Positions 8,655 through 18,311 of a stretch of DNA of 64,000 nt are shown in pieces (within the stretch, counting starts at the first letter, position 1; the number at the start of each line of letters is the position of its first letter). Under the pieces are notes generated by a model. The model was not told the DNA's origin and ran no database searches. It saw nothing but the letters and a program-made list of their open reading frames with translations. This DNA comes from Luminiphilus sp. (GTDB lineage: Bacteria > Pseudomonadota > Gammaproteobacteria > Pseudomonadales > Halieaceae): positions 1 through 64,000 of the forward strand of contig JAQWUD010000007.1 of NCBI GenBank assembly GCA_029242325.1, read 5' to 3'. The translations under genes and the position numbers were made by a program.

Positions 8655-9093
8655 GGTTTTCGGTGCATCACGCCGGCTGTCCATTTGTCATATTTTTGTC
8701 GGACCAAAAGTACAGACCAGATAGTCGACTGAAAACTTGCCTTGAAACCAGGCACGAGCCACCAAGTGCTTAACAACAAGGCTACGAAAAAGTAACCTCT
8801 GTATAACGCCGTGTAACACTCACTTTGACATGTAGAGATTGGCGGTTGGACAACCGCAACCTCAAGAACGGTTGGCACGCCCGAGCAAAGCGCAGGCCCG
8901 AAGGGTAAGAGCGCCAGAAGCAATGGCGCTCTTAGATAGCCCGCCTGGCCCTGCCAAGATAAAAGCCTCGCATTTGGGACTTTGATTTTTGTTTGAAGAG
9001 CAACCACGCTCTCAAACTGCCTACGCTAGCGGATAAACCACAATTCAAAAGGTCATTGACCGAGCGCTTTTTGCAGCTATGCCCCCCGAGAGT
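8655..9093. other. Non-coding stretch, no recognisable gene
   Basis: About 440 bases without a convincing gene. A minus-strand open frame spans 8627-9007 (126 codons). It overlaps the DUF805 remnant and has no family signature beyond LLSWQGQAGYLR, faintly like the start of some DUF805 proteins, so it may be a second decayed copy. The stretch holds the perfect hairpin listed at 8906-8934. Confidence 0.4.
8906..8934. repeat. Perfect 11-bp inverted repeat
   Basis: TAAGAGCGCCA (8906-8916), a seven-base loop (GAAGCAA) and TGGCGCTCTTA (8924-8934) pair without mismatch. Neither side has a T-run beyond the stem, so it is not a standard terminator. It may be a relic of a mobile element end or a structured RNA; nothing around it decides. 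Confidence 0.5.
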
Positions 9094-9122
9094 TCAAAAC
9101 GCGAGAGGCTATCGCGTTTTGA
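9094..9122 (-). terminator. Hairpin terminator after the TonB receptor gene (probably bidirectional)
   Basis: TCAAAACGCGA (9094-9104) and TCGCGTTTTGA (9112-9122) form a perfect 11-bp stem around loop GAGGCTA. It begins about 40 bases beyond the receptor stop codon. The A and T runs inside the stem allow termination on both strands; on the plus strand it is followed by TTTGTCTTTT. Confidence 0.65.
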
Positions 9123-9162
9123 TTTGTCTTTTAGGGCACGCAACTATTTCCTCTGGCGAGAT

Positions 9163-11607
9163 TTATTGCCCAAAGTTGTACTTCACAGTAAGCCCGTAGG
9201 TCGCAGGCTGGTTCGGATAACCACTGATACTCCCTGCCTGTGCTACTGATGGAAACGCCGACAGCAGGTACTCGTCATCAAAGATGTTGCGGCCCCAGAG
9301 ATTAAACTCAATCCCATTGTCCCAACTCATGCCGGCACTGGCATTGACCATATTGACTTCCCGTGCTGCTATGGACGCGGGAATATTGTCGACAACCTGC
9401 ACTTTATCTTCGTAGACATGCTCTAGGCGCATATAGGAATAAGCGCCCAACAGCTCAAAGTTGTACGTGATGTTCGTGGTAGTCGAAAGCTCTGGAATGC
9501 CTGCTGGCTGCAGACCCGAAAAATCCGCGGGTCCGTTAACACCTAGAGCGCCTTCAAATGAATCGTAGAGCGGATCCAGCCATGTGGCGGCAAAGCCAAC
9601 GCGCAAGCCGTCAACTGGCAGCCAGGTTACGTCAAGTTCCACCCCATCGGTGGACTGCTTGCCCGCGTTGGCCAGGTTAAAACCTGTGCCAGAGAAAACA
9701 TTAGACTGAAAATCTTCGATCTCTTGCATGAATATAGCCAAGTTCAGCGACACCGTGCTCCACTGCCCTTTCAAACCCAATTCGTAAACCAATGATTCCT
9801 CTGGGTCGGCACGACGCGTTCCAATCGCGAAGTTAGCTGCACCCGGCCCAAAACCAACGTTGGGCAACATAGGATCCCCGTTAGCGAGAAGACGCGCCAC
9901 ATCAGCAGGAACCGGACCACTGTCCTGAGACAAATTCCACGAGGAGGCCTTGAATCCCGTACTAACGCCAGCATAAAAACTCATATCCTGCGTTATGTTG
10001 TAGGACAGTCGCAGCGTGTAAGTGGTATCGCTGTCGTCACTTTTACCATCCTCCACGGAGTTCGGAAAACCAATGACTGGCGGCAAGAACTGCACTGCAC
10101 TCAAAGCCCCCAGCCCCAAGGCATCCAAAGGCAGGGCTCCAAAGAGGTTGTCGTTCACTACCGCAGCAGTGGCTTTCTTTTCAGACTGTGTATAGTTCAC
10201 ACCAGCCGTCAAGGTTAGAGCCTCCGTCAGGTCGAAATCAATCTGCGCAAACAACGACAGAGTCTCGTCATCAAGCGTGTACTTTTCAGACTGGTTACCC
10301 GTGCCTGTCGCGTAGAATGCACCCGCAGGCAAGCCCAAGGCAGCTTCAACGCCACCCAGAGCACCCGGCGCACCCAGTCCGGCTAGTAAGACGTCTACGT
10401 AAGAACGGAAGTCTGGACCGAGTCCGAAGGTCTCATCTTGCTCTACCTCTTCATTGAAGTAGAAGGCGCCCACCATCCATTGCAGTGGACCGTCGCCCGT
10501 TGAGGTGAGTCGCAGCTCTTGGGTAAAGGTATCGATCTTAGTGCCTCTGAAATCACCAGCTTCGGGGAGTATGAGTCGTGCGCTGGTAAAATCGACATCG
10601 CCTGATTGGAATTGATCCAGCGTCCTAAATGCCGAAATAGAGGTCAGGGTGAAACGGTCAAAATCGTAGTCGACGTGTAGAGACGTACCCTGGGTCTCAA
10701 TTTCGTTTCTTGGATCAAAATCCAGATAGTTGGCGTAAGCAAAGGCGTCATTGGAAATCAGGTCACCACCGAGCAGTCGAACAACACCCCCGGTAGGTCC
10801 GTCAACGAGGTTAGCCACACCGCAGCACACCTCATCTATTTCTTCTGCGTCTATAATCAGACGCACTTCCAGACGGGCGGTTGGGTTCCACAACAGCTGG
10901 CCTCGGAAGTTCCAGCGGTCCAGTTCGTTAGAGTCGGTACCCAGCGTCAGATTATCAAAGTAACCATCGCGTTCGTTCATGCTACCAAACAGACTGAAAG
11001 CGACGTTTTCGGACAATGGGCCGGTTATATCTCCACGGACGATAGTCTGATCGTAGTTACCCACTGTGGCGCCAACCGAACCACTGATCCCATTCAGGTC
11101 AGGTTTTGCAGTGGTTACGCTAATAACACCGGCAGACGCATTCTTGCCAAACAGCGTGCTTTGCGGCCCACGCAAAACCTCGATTCGCTCTAACTTTGGC
11201 AGGTCAGCAAGCGCGCTTCCTACCCGCGAGCGGTAGACACCATCGATGAATACACCCACAGACGGCTCAATGCCTGCATTGTTCGCACCGTTACCGAACC
11301 CGCGGATAATGAAGTTTGTCTGCGCACTGCCCTGTAATTGGGTGACACGCAGGCTGGGAACCAAAGTCTGCAAGTCTTTAATGTCTAAAACTTGCGCCTG
11401 CTCGATCGTTTCTGAGGGAACAACGGAAACGGCGATGGAGACCTCTTGCAAAGTTTGTTGGCGCTTTGCCGCGGTCACCACCACCTCCTCGAGCATGCCA
11501 GGGTTTTGTGCGACCGCTGGAAGTGCTGCAGGAAGCACGAGCGCCGCAGTTACAACGGCTTGGGGGAGTACCTTATGGAACAGGTTCACTACGGATACAT
11601 CAGGCAT
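9163..11607 (-). CDS. TonB-dependent outer membrane receptor
   Basis: An 814-residue receptor. The N-terminal signal peptide runs to ALPAVAQ (about residue 34). A TonB-box-like LEEVVVTAAKRQQTLQEV follows (about 39-56), then the plug domain with RGFGNGANN, FIDGVYRSR and IEVLRGPQSTLFGKNASAG, and the beta-barrel ending in aromatic residues (YGLTVKYNFGQ). It would take up a large or scarce nutrient using TonB energy. The sequence resembles receptors for carbohydrates or complex organics in marine proteobacteria, but the ligand is not readable. No transporter or enzyme gene is in an obvious operon with it. The upstream region is long (414 bases to the previous terminator) and contains a sizeable folded element. 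Confidence 0.93.
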   Translation of the reverse strand: MPDVSVVNLFHKVLPQAVVTAALVLPAALPAVAQNPGMLEEVVVTAAKRQQTLQEVSIAVSVVPSETIEQAQVLDIKDLQTLVPSLRVTQLQGSAQTNFIIRGFGNGANNAGIEPSVGVFIDGVYRSRVGSALADLPKLERIEVLRGPQSTLFGKNASAGVISVTTAKPDLNGISGSVGATVGNYDQTIVRGDITGPLSENVAFSLFGSMNERDGYFDNLTLGTDSNELDRWNFRGQLLWNPTARLEVRLIIDAEEIDEVCCGVANLVDGPTGGVVRLLGGDLISNDAFAYANYLDFDPRNEIETQGTSLHVDYDFDRFTLTSISAFRTLDQFQSGDVDFTSARLILPEAGDFRGTKIDTFTQELRLTSTGDGPLQWMVGAFYFNEEVEQDETFGLGPDFRSYVDVLLAGLGAPGALGGVEAALGLPAGAFYATGTGNQSEKYTLDDETLSLFAQIDFDLTEALTLTAGVNYTQSEKKATAAVVNDNLFGALPLDALGLGALSAVQFLPPVIGFPNSVEDGKSDDSDTTYTLRLSYNITQDMSFYAGVSTGFKASSWNLSQDSGPVPADVARLLANGDPMLPNVGFGPGAANFAIGTRRADPEESLVYELGLKGQWSTVSLNLAIFMQEIEDFQSNVFSGTGFNLANAGKQSTDGVELDVTWLPVDGLRVGFAATWLDPLYDSFEGALGVNGPADFSGLQPAGIPELSTTTNITYNFELLGAYSYMRLEHVYEDKVQVVDNIPASIAAREVNMVNASAGMSWDNGIEFNLWGRNIFDDEYLLSAFPSVAQAGSISGYPNQPATYGLTVKYNFGQ

Positions 11608-12021
11608 TAGTCTTCACCATATTACTGAGTAAAATTTCAGCGCCGAAGTCTAGACAAATAGACGAGACAGTTAGGGCAGAATTTTTGAGTAATACTGCCA
11701 GCCGTAGTGGTGGCATTCGCAAAATATCCGCCAATTGCTGCTAAAGGGATTCGTTGGAATGGCTGCGCAACTAAAATCGATCCACCCCTGAACGAGCACC
11801 CGCAATACACCGTGCTGGAGAGCCTTTCAGCATCCTTGCTGATCAAAGAGTAACGACTTGGCTTCCTTTCCAAAAAAAAGACAGGGCATACAAAATGGCC
11901 GCGCGTCCCCAGCCGTTGATGGCGGGCTTTTTACGCCCTTGATGGGCGTGCCCACACACCACTGTCATCAGCGGCTTTTAACGCGCCTCGCGCAGAGTGC
12001 TACCCACACTATGACATGACA
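11608..12021 (-). promoter_or_regulatory. Long upstream/leader region of the TonB receptor gene with a folded element
   Basis: No gene is seen. An outer 11-bp stem is formed by AGCCGTTGATG (11911-11921) and CATCAGCGGCT (11966-11976) with one G-U wobble. Inside lie GGGC/GCCC (11924-11927 with 11950-11953) and ACGCCC-TTGAT-GGGCGT (11933-11949). On the receptor strand a run of eight T follows at about 11871-11878. I recognise no known riboswitch consensus. It could be a regulatory leader for the receptor or, on the plus strand (TTTT follows the outer stem), a small RNA. Confidence 0.35.
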
Positions 12022-12047
12022 TAAAAAACCCCGCACAAGGCGGGGTT
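12022..12047 (-). terminator. Rho-independent terminator of the 173-aa exported protein gene
   Basis: On the minus strand AACCCCGC, a 5-base loop and GCGGGGTT are followed by a T-run (six A at 12023-12028 on the plus strand). It starts about 20 bases after the stop codon at 12066. Confidence 0.9.
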
Positions 12048-12065
12048 CGTCTGTCACTACAGCGC

Positions 12066-12587
12066 TTACTCTACTCGCTTCACCATGGCACTGGCCGTCA
12101 TGATAGTGCGATCGGGACGCATCACGGTGTACTCGTACTTAAACTGGCTCTCATCCTCGGGCATGACTGAAAGAGACCACGAATCAACGTACTCGTCTTT
12201 CCCCTCCTCAAGGCCGCTCTCTTCTGCGTCCGTTTTGAACCTGATCACGCCACCCTCCACAGAGACCAGTCTCGATACCGGCTTGTTCATCAGTCCACAA
12301 TAATGAGTTGAAACCACTGTGCCTTCCTGAACATTGAAGATATTGAGCATCTCAACGTCATCCTCGCTACTCTCTTCCAGCAGGGCACTCCCGTTGGATT
12401 TACTCGTGTAGTTCAGCCGCAGATTCACCGAGGTCCCATCAGACTTGGCCAGCGTGCCCTGCCACTGGCCTTCGAGTTGCATCAAGCCCGCAAAAGCCTG
12501 CTCTGTCATGGCGTCGTTTGCCGCGACAAACCCAGGTAAAACCAAGCCAAGCAGTACCCCAATACTTTTACGTATCATCGCATTCAT
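12066..12587 (-). CDS. Exported hypothetical protein (173 aa)
   Basis: A small protein with a signal peptide (MNAMIRKSIGVLLGLVLPGF, cleavage near VAA-ND at residue 24). The mature part begins with FAGLMQLEGQWQGTLAKSDG and contains many short beta-like stretches and acidic patches. The LxGxWxG start resembles lipocalin- or DUF1579-like beta-barrel proteins, but this is only a resemblance and I assign no function. GGAG 11 bases upstream of ATG 12587 supports the start. A strong terminator follows. The neighbouring lipoprotein gene ends 17 bases upstream on the same strand, so both may be co-transcribed. Confidence 0.75.
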   Translation of the reverse strand: MNAMIRKSIGVLLGLVLPGFVAANDAMTEQAFAGLMQLEGQWQGTLAKSDGTSVNLRLNYTSKSNGSALLEESSEDDVEMLNIFNVQEGTVVSTHYCGLMNKPVSRLVSVEGGVIRFKTDAEESGLEEGKDEYVDSWSLSVMPEDESQFKYEYTVMRPDRTIMTASAMVKRVE

Positions 12588-12603
12588 ATCTCACTCTCCA
12601 TTC

Positions 12604-13377
12604 CTATCGACGAATAGCCGTTGCAGCAAAAGTGTAGTTTTGGCAATTCAGCATGGCATTCCAGGCGGCCTGTAATGTCGAGCCATTCCAGCTCTCAGAG
12701 CCTGATTGCGCCGCTGCCTCGCCGGTAAACAGGTCTAACCAAACAACATCCGCATCAGCCAATTCGAACTGTGGCTCCATGATCCAGTATCCGTAGTCGC
12801 TGGACGCGCTCTCGTCGAGCCAGGCGTCATAATCAGCCCTGAAAGCATCCAAGCTGGCCTGATCGTGGCCTTCATTAAAATTACAGAAATCAAAGCTGGG
12901 GATAAACGTGCCGCCCTCTGGCGTATTGCTGACATCGCTGTCACGGCCCGCTGCAGGCTTAAAGCTATAGACGTTTTCGGGCTGATAACTCAGCGCCCCA
13001 TCTAGCTCGGCAGCCCAGCCCTCAATCTGATTGGTGTTCCAGTCCGCCCAACCTGCCTCTCGGGCCTCAGCTGAGGGCCACATGAGCACCCAAATAAAAT
13101 CGTAGTCGTCCGTCTCGAATTGCGGTTTGAGTACGTTGGCACCCATCATGTCGTAACCGCCTGCGTCGATCCGGGCATTCCAGCGCGTCACGATATCGGC
13201 GAGCTGCTCATCAGTCATATCAGCTGCGGCGGTATTCCACACATAATCGACAATGACATCATTTGCTGGCGCGCTAGCCTCGGCAGGCGCTGCCGGCATC
13301 TCACTGGCGGGCTCCTGACTCTGACCACATCCCACCAACAGTGCGAATGACGCTAGTACAGTAATTAGCATTTTCAT
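12604..13377 (-). CDS. Predicted lipoprotein of unknown function (257 aa)
   Basis: ATG 13377 with AAGGGG upstream starts a lipoprotein signal: MKMLITVLASFALLVGC, with the lipobox LVGC giving lipidated Cys17. An Ala/Pro/Glu-rich linker follows (residues ~20-45). Two similar halves come next, each with a D-x-W and WMEPQFE/VLKPQFE-type motif (NVLKPQFETDDYDFIWVLMW in the first, IMEPQFELADADVVWLDLF in the second). That suggests an internal duplication, perhaps a dimeric alpha+beta barrel (EthD/ABM-like) arrangement. No enzyme family is recognised. It is probably co-transcribed with the following 173-aa exported protein. Confidence 0.72.
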   Translation of the reverse strand: MKMLITVLASFALLVGCGQSQEPASEMPAAPAEASAPANDVIVDYVWNTAAADMTDEQLADIVTRWNARIDAGGYDMMGANVLKPQFETDDYDFIWVLMWPSAEAREAGWADWNTNQIEGWAAELDGALSYQPENVYSFKPAAGRDSDVSNTPEGGTFIPSFDFCNFNEGHDQASLDAFRADYDAWLDESASSDYGYWIMEPQFELADADVVWLDLFTGEAAAQSGSESWNGSTLQAAWNAMLNCQNYTFAATAIRR

Positions 13378-13822
13378 ATTGACCCCTTTTTTGGTTTTCA
13401 CGAAACACGTAGTAATCAGAGTAGAACAGGATGCGAGCAGGGTCTCAAGTTGGCACCCACACCCAACAAGTGCCCGCTTGGCGTCCTTCAACCGGCGATA
13501 TACCGTAACTGAAGTCCTTGGCGGACACCACTGATCTATAGAGAGACTTGCCTCGCAGGCTATGTCGTCACATTTTTGGGGGTTGTCTGAGCGTGCCCCC
13601 CTCCACAGCGCATTGCCCTCCCGAGCAAAAACTTGCATCGATGTTTGCCGTTTTTTCTGGCGCAGGTGATTCAGGATTCGTTCGATGACCCCCTGGTCTT
13701 CGCTACCAGCGACGACTCTACCAAAGCCGCAATATCTCTCTTCGCATCGGGCATTCGTCTCTTTACCGAGCATCAAGCCCGGTCGATACAGTACAATCCA
13801 CGAAAAACCAAAACCGATCGCT
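13378..13822. other. Intergenic region with a possible transposase remnant
   Basis: No intact gene in 445 bases. On the minus strand at about 13651-13728 the frame reads [19 protein letters not shown] followed by NHLRQKK. It resembles the RVIAxIEDPxVIxxILxHL tail of IS91-type transposases, where a zinc-binding region precedes this block. No other part of a transposase is visible. The frame joins on to the lipoprotein gene by chance. The stretch separates two divergent genes and should hold both promoters. Confidence 0.3.
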
Positions 13823-15508
13823 ATGACAAACTCTCAACCGTTATACATTCACCATTCAGGCCCCTCGCTACTTGAAACGCCGCTCCTCAACAAGGGCAGC
13901 GCTTTTTCACGGGAGGAACGCATCGATTTTAATCTGACCGGCCTGCTACCACCTCGGTACGAGACAATTTCCGAGCAACTGGACCGGGCGTATCGCCAAT
14001 ACTCGACCTATCAAGAGGCCATCAACCAACACATCTATCTGCGCGGTATCCACGATAACAACGAGACGCTCTTTTATGCCCTCGTCAGCCAATACCTCGA
14101 GGAAATGATGCCCATCATCTATACCCCCACGGTCGGGGATGCCTGCGAACAATTTTCGGATATCTATAGAAGCTCCCGAGGGCTATTTCTCGCGTGGGAG
14201 GAACGCGGGCAAATTGATGACATTCTGCGAAACGCCACCAAAGACAAAGTCAAAGTGATCGTGGTGACCGACGGCGAGCGAATACTCGGGCTCGGGGATC
14301 AGGGCATCGGCGGTATGGGCATACCCATCGGCAAACTCTCTTTGTACACCGCTTGCGGTGGCATCAGTCCCGCTTATACGTTACCGGTCATGCTCGATGT
14401 GGGCACCAATAATGAAACGCTGCTGAACGACCCCATGTACATGGGAGCGCGACATCCCCGCGTGAGCGAGGACGAGTATGACGCGTTTATCGATCTGTTC
14501 ATGCACGCTGCAGAACGTCGCTGGCCCGGGGTTTTGATTCAGTTTGAGGATTTTGCGCAGGCAAACGCCATGCCGATCCTGAATCGCTATCGGGAGCGCT
14601 TCTGTTGTTTCAACGATGACATTCAGGGCACCGCCGCGGTCACTCTGGGAACGCTTTTGGCGGCCTGCCGCGTGTCCGGGAAGTCCCTGAAAGAGCACCG
14701 TATCGCTTTTGTCGGCGCCGGATCAGCAGGTTGCGGCATCGCCGAAATGCTCGTTCGAAAGATGGTAGAGGAGGGTCTAAGCGATGAAGCAGCCCGTCGT
14801 CAGGTATTTATGGTGGACCGTCATGGCCTTGTCACGAGGGGAATGAACGACTTGCAGGATTTTCAGCTCTCACTCGCTCACAGCAGAGACAACATCGCCC
14901 AGTGGTCCTGTGACGGAGAGTGGGCCAGCCTTGAAGAAGTAGTGGCCCAGGCACACCCGACCATACTCATTGGCGTATCGGGGCAGCCCGGCCTGTTCAC
15001 TGAATCGATTATCAAGGGCATGCTGCAGCACAGCGAGGCTCCGATTATTTTCCCGCTGAGCAATCCTGTGAGTCGGGCCGAAGCCACTCCGGAAAATATT
15101 GTTCAGTGGACGAATGGCAAAGCCATTATTGCAACAGGGAGCCCCTTTCAGCCCGTGAGTCACAACGGCGCCCTTCACCGCGTGGCCCAGTGCAATAACA
15201 GTTATATTTTTCCGGGCATTGGACTCGGCGTATTGGCCGTGCGGGCAACCCGCGTGAGCGATGAAATGCTGCTCGCCAGCAGTGAGATTCTGGCAGAGGC
15301 CTCGCCAAAGGCTGCGGCGACGGGTGAGGATCTCCTACCCCCTCTGCAACAGATCTCGGAGGTCAGCAAATTGATCGCGTTTGCAGTCGCAAAGGTAGCG
15401 CAGACACAAGGGCACGCACTGAAAATCTCCGATGCCCAACTCCATGCCCGCATCGACCAGATTTTCTGGACCCCTCATTATCGCACCTACAAACGCATCA
15501 GCCTGTAG
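13823..15508 (+). CDS. maeA: NAD-dependent malic enzyme
   Basis: A 561-residue malic enzyme, which decarboxylates L-malate to pyruvate with reduction of NAD. Length matches E. coli MaeA (565). Seen in order: [32 protein letters not shown] with the catalytic Tyr, [20 protein letters not shown] with the following catalytic Lys region, [22 protein letters not shown] (metal ligands), and the Rossmann motif [13 protein letters not shown]. The C-terminal signature [14 protein letters not shown] is present. ATG 13823 was chosen because it starts just before the conserved region; the longer frame from 13685 adds unrelated residues. No clear Shine-Dalgarno is seen. It would feed pyruvate and NADH from TCA intermediates. 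Confidence 0.93.
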   Translation: MTNSQPLYIHHSGPSLLETPLLNKGSAFSREERIDFNLTGLLPPRYETISEQLDRAYRQYSTYQEAINQHIYLRGIHDNNETLFYALVSQYLEEMMPIIYTPTVGDACEQFSDIYRSSRGLFLAWEERGQIDDILRNATKDKVKVIVVTDGERILGLGDQGIGGMGIPIGKLSLYTACGGISPAYTLPVMLDVGTNNETLLNDPMYMGARHPRVSEDEYDAFIDLFMHAAERRWPGVLIQFEDFAQANAMPILNRYRERFCCFNDDIQGTAAVTLGTLLAACRVSGKSLKEHRIAFVGAGSAGCGIAEMLVRKMVEEGLSDEAARRQVFMVDRHGLVTRGMNDLQDFQLSLAHSRDNIAQWSCDGEWASLEEVVAQAHPTILIGVSGQPGLFTESIIKGMLQHSEAPIIFPLSNPVSRAEATPENIVQWTNGKAIIATGSPFQPVSHNGALHRVAQCNNSYIFPGIGLGVLAVRATRVSDEMLLASSEILAEASPKAAATGEDLLPPLQQISEVSKLIAFAVAKVAQTQGHALKISDAQLHARIDQIFWTPHYRTYKRISL

Positions 15509-15558
15509 CGAGCAACGCCCACGTTAAAGGAGCCTGAAACCCATTAACCCGCTATGCC

Positions 15559-16428
15559 TCACTCGGTAAGATTTTTCTCAAGCAACGCGAACAGATCTTG
15601 CACCGAGGAACTGCCCTTCTCCTCTCCCGCAGCATCGAATTGCCAAAGCATGCCGTCGAGATCAGGATTGGCAAAGTAGACAATGCCTTGGCGCACCGGA
15701 TCCGAAGATTGCTGACTTAGCACCCGGTGCACCACAGCGCCCACCGAGTGGTCTGAGTGGGCAGTTATGAAATGCAGCGCCTCGCCAAAGTTGATCACGA
15801 GATGACCGGGGAGGACCGGCACGCCCACAAACTGACCCTCGATCTCAACCTGAAGACCGGGAGCACTGGCATCGAGAATCGTCACGAAGCCATAGTCTGT
15901 GTGGGGGCGGAGTCCCCAGTCTGGGTGGCGGGTGTCGTAGTGGACGAAATTCAGAAATGCGGTTCCACCCCCCGAAGCGTAGCCCCCTGATGCTGGATCC
16001 CACAGGACCTCGGGAATGCCTGATTGATGCAACACTTCGCGCATGATGGCGATGCCAATCGCATCAAGTTGGCAGCCAAACTCCTTAATCGCTTGCGGAT
16101 AGTGCTGATCCCAGCGTTCGCGGCTCAACGCAAGCTTGGTTTGCTGGTTATTCTCAAGTGCAATGAATCCCTCGAGTTCTCCGTACTGCGGGATTTGACG
16201 ATAGGAGCTATCCGGCGCGATGAGTTCACGGCCAAATGCACGTGCGCCGTCGAGTGTCAGGTTGTCTGGCGTTTTGAGATAAAAAAGGCCGAGATCCCAG
16301 GCACGATCAAGATCGTTCGTAGAGGAGAAAATCAAGCGGTGCGCGAATGAGGCCTCATCCCCTGAGAGAGAGGCAATCGGGATATCCGCTTGCAGCGGCG
16401 CGGCTTCTCGGCCTAATGTCATTACCAT
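15559..16428 (-). CDS. 2-oxoglutarate/Fe(II)-dependent oxygenase, isopenicillin N synthase-like
   Basis: A 289-residue member of the IPNS/2OG-Fe(II) oxygenase superfamily. An N-terminal DIOX_N-like part contains PIASLSGDEASF and AWDLGLFYLKTP. The double-stranded helix core carries RPHTDYGFVTILDA (HxD iron ligands near residue 177), PGLQVEIEGQFVGVPVLPGH, and the distal His in VVHRVL (near 233). RQGIVYF supplies the conserved Arg near 248 for the 2OG carboxylate. Such enzymes hydroxylate, desaturate or cyclise small molecules; plant hormone and antibiotic enzymes belong here, and the bacterial substrate is unknown. It converges on the malic enzyme gene with a 50-base gap. Confidence 0.85.
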   Translation of the reverse strand: MVMTLGREAAPLQADIPIASLSGDEASFAHRLIFSSTNDLDRAWDLGLFYLKTPDNLTLDGARAFGRELIAPDSSYRQIPQYGELEGFIALENNQQTKLALSRERWDQHYPQAIKEFGCQLDAIGIAIMREVLHQSGIPEVLWDPASGGYASGGGTAFLNFVHYDTRHPDWGLRPHTDYGFVTILDASAPGLQVEIEGQFVGVPVLPGHLVINFGEALHFITAHSDHSVGAVVHRVLSQQSSDPVRQGIVYFANPDLDGMLWQFDAAGEEKGSSSVQDLFALLEKNLTE

Positions 16429-16582
16429 CTACCCTTTATAAAAACAGCGGCGTGCTTTGCCGCAGTGCAATGTCTCATTTGGCGCGCAGGTTATATGAGA
16501 TCACATAAGCCCCGCTAAACCCTCAACTGAGCTTGGTAAACCGCACTAGGTAATTGCTGGCAGTCATGGTTTCCGCTAACAG

Positions 16583-18016
16583 TCAATCACTTATCCAATT
16601 GCCATGAAAGCCCGGCGGAATCCGATGTGGGATGTGCACCGCGCCAACAGGCCCTTGTTCAATATTAAGCGCGTCAAAAAACTGAAGCTGCGTCGCCTGA
16701 TTACTTGCATCGATTACCAGACCCATCAACCAGCCTTCGGCTTCCGATACCTGATCTGACCGCGGCACAAAGACAAATTCGCCGCCCACTAAGCCGTCGC
16801 CAAAGCGGTAACTGCGCTTCTCTCCGGTCTTCAGGTCGTGGTGATACAGCGCGTTATCCGCCACGAAATTTGAGACAGTCTCACCAGGCTGACTGACTAC
16901 CCAGGCATGCCGGTAAGGCTGGCCGAAGCAGCGCTCGTCGATTCGCGGGAACTCCTGTGGCGAGCGATCGATTGATATGCGGCTGACCTTTCGCGCGACA
17001 GGGTCAACATGCCAGCGCTCGAAGCCGCAGGGCACCCCGTTTGGCCCATCGGATCCGTGAGCGAACATGCTTTCATAGGCGCAGCAGTCGATGGTTACGC
17101 TACCGTCGGCATTCTCGAAGCTGTTTGCCGCGTGAAAAACGTAGCAGGGATCAATCTCGCACCAGATAATGTGGTCCACACTACCGTGACGGGGAAGCAG
17201 ACCAATACGCGCTTGATGGTTTTGATTCCAGCGGTATGGGAAATTAAATCCCTGAACCAGTGCTGCCAGTGAAATGGTTACTGGTAGGTCAAACACGATA
17301 ACGTAATGCTCAGTGATACTGCACTCGTGCACGGATGGCCCATCTTTCACAGCGATTGCACGCTCTGAAACCACTTCTCCATCTTTGTTGATCACAATAT
17401 GCCAGAGCGTGTTCTGCTCCTCTGACTTGTAGGTAATGGCGTGCCACTCGCCGGTTTTAGGATCCTCGTGAGGGTGTGCACTGAACGCCGTGCTGAGACT
17501 CTCATTAAAATTAGTGGAATATTTCGTGTCGAGGTTTTCATCCAACTCAAATGGAAACGGCCCAGACTCCACCAGCGCGAGCGTTTTACCCGCCAGCTTG
17601 AGCACATTGGTATTTACCGTATCGCGCTTGCCCCGTCTCGGCCCCCCGGCCGCGACCGGGCCGCCCTTTTGCTCAAGATCGTGCGCTTTAATGAACCGAT
17701 TGCGGTACCACTCAGCCTTACCATGTGCGACGCGGATACCGTGGACCATCCCATCACCCACAAACCAATGATGCCCCCGAGGATCGGGTTTGAATGGATT
17801 GGGGCCAATACGCGCATATTTTCCGGTGAGCGCAGTTGGGATCTCTCCTGTGACTTGTAGATTTTCGAGCGTTAACTCCTCCCTCATAGGCTCGTGAATG
17901 CCCGTGAGAAACAGATGCTTACGAAAAGGGTTCTTGAGTTGACGACTCATTGCTGCAGATGCGTTTAAAACATTGGTGACAGCACTGCGTATTTTTACTT
18001 CCACCTCGCTTGCCAT
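16583..18016 (-). CDS. Carotenoid cleavage oxygenase family protein
   Basis: A 477-residue member of the RPE65/CCO family, non-heme iron enzymes that split double bonds of carotenoids, stilbenes or related compounds. Four iron-binding His are visible in their usual contexts: SAHPHEDP, PSVHECSI, CYVFHAANSFE and, at the C-terminus, PPGFHGNW. The start of the domain, GKYARIGPNPF followed by HWFVGDGMVHG, is also typical. ATG 18016 is used; a TTG nine bases further upstream is the alternative, and ATG 17956 is possible. The four CrtI-like flavoproteins elsewhere in the window make a carotenoid-like substrate tempting, but they are 11 kb or more away. Confidence 0.9.
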   Translation of the reverse strand: MASEVEVKIRSAVTNVLNASAAMSRQLKNPFRKHLFLTGIHEPMREELTLENLQVTGEIPTALTGKYARIGPNPFKPDPRGHHWFVGDGMVHGIRVAHGKAEWYRNRFIKAHDLEQKGGPVAAGGPRRGKRDTVNTNVLKLAGKTLALVESGPFPFELDENLDTKYSTNFNESLSTAFSAHPHEDPKTGEWHAITYKSEEQNTLWHIVINKDGEVVSERAIAVKDGPSVHECSITEHYVIVFDLPVTISLAALVQGFNFPYRWNQNHQARIGLLPRHGSVDHIIWCEIDPCYVFHAANSFENADGSVTIDCCAYESMFAHGSDGPNGVPCGFERWHVDPVARKVSRISIDRSPQEFPRIDERCFGQPYRHAWVVSQPGETVSNFVADNALYHHDLKTGEKRSYRFGDGLVGGEFVFVPRSDQVSEAEGWLMGLVIDASNQATQLQFFDALNIEQGPVGAVHIPHRIPPGFHGNWISD

Positions 18017-18311
18017 AGATGCCAACGCTGTTTGCAGGTCTGAATTTCAGGTTAACACTAAATTCGCAGCTCCCTCCACACACTGACGTCCGAATGACGT
18101 CACCCAACAGGCTGTTTATGTGTCCTAGCATTTTCTCTGCCAAGGGCTTTATGGGCCAATCAATGAGCCCAACGCCTCCCCCCCTCAAAATCGGCTGGCT
18201 CGATGGCTGTAGGAAAGTCTTGAGACGCGGAGCTGACCAATCGAAGACAGTGAGATCCCATGGTGCTAGTGTTCTACCCATTTCTGCACAGCCAAGAGAT
18301 AGGAGCGGTTT

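Noticed and set aside
16583-18016. Carotenoid biosynthesis cluster (CCO plus CrtI-like genes)
   Set aside because: CrtB, CrtE, CrtY and similar are absent, and the CrtI-like proteins are of the branch common in non-carotenogenic bacteria.
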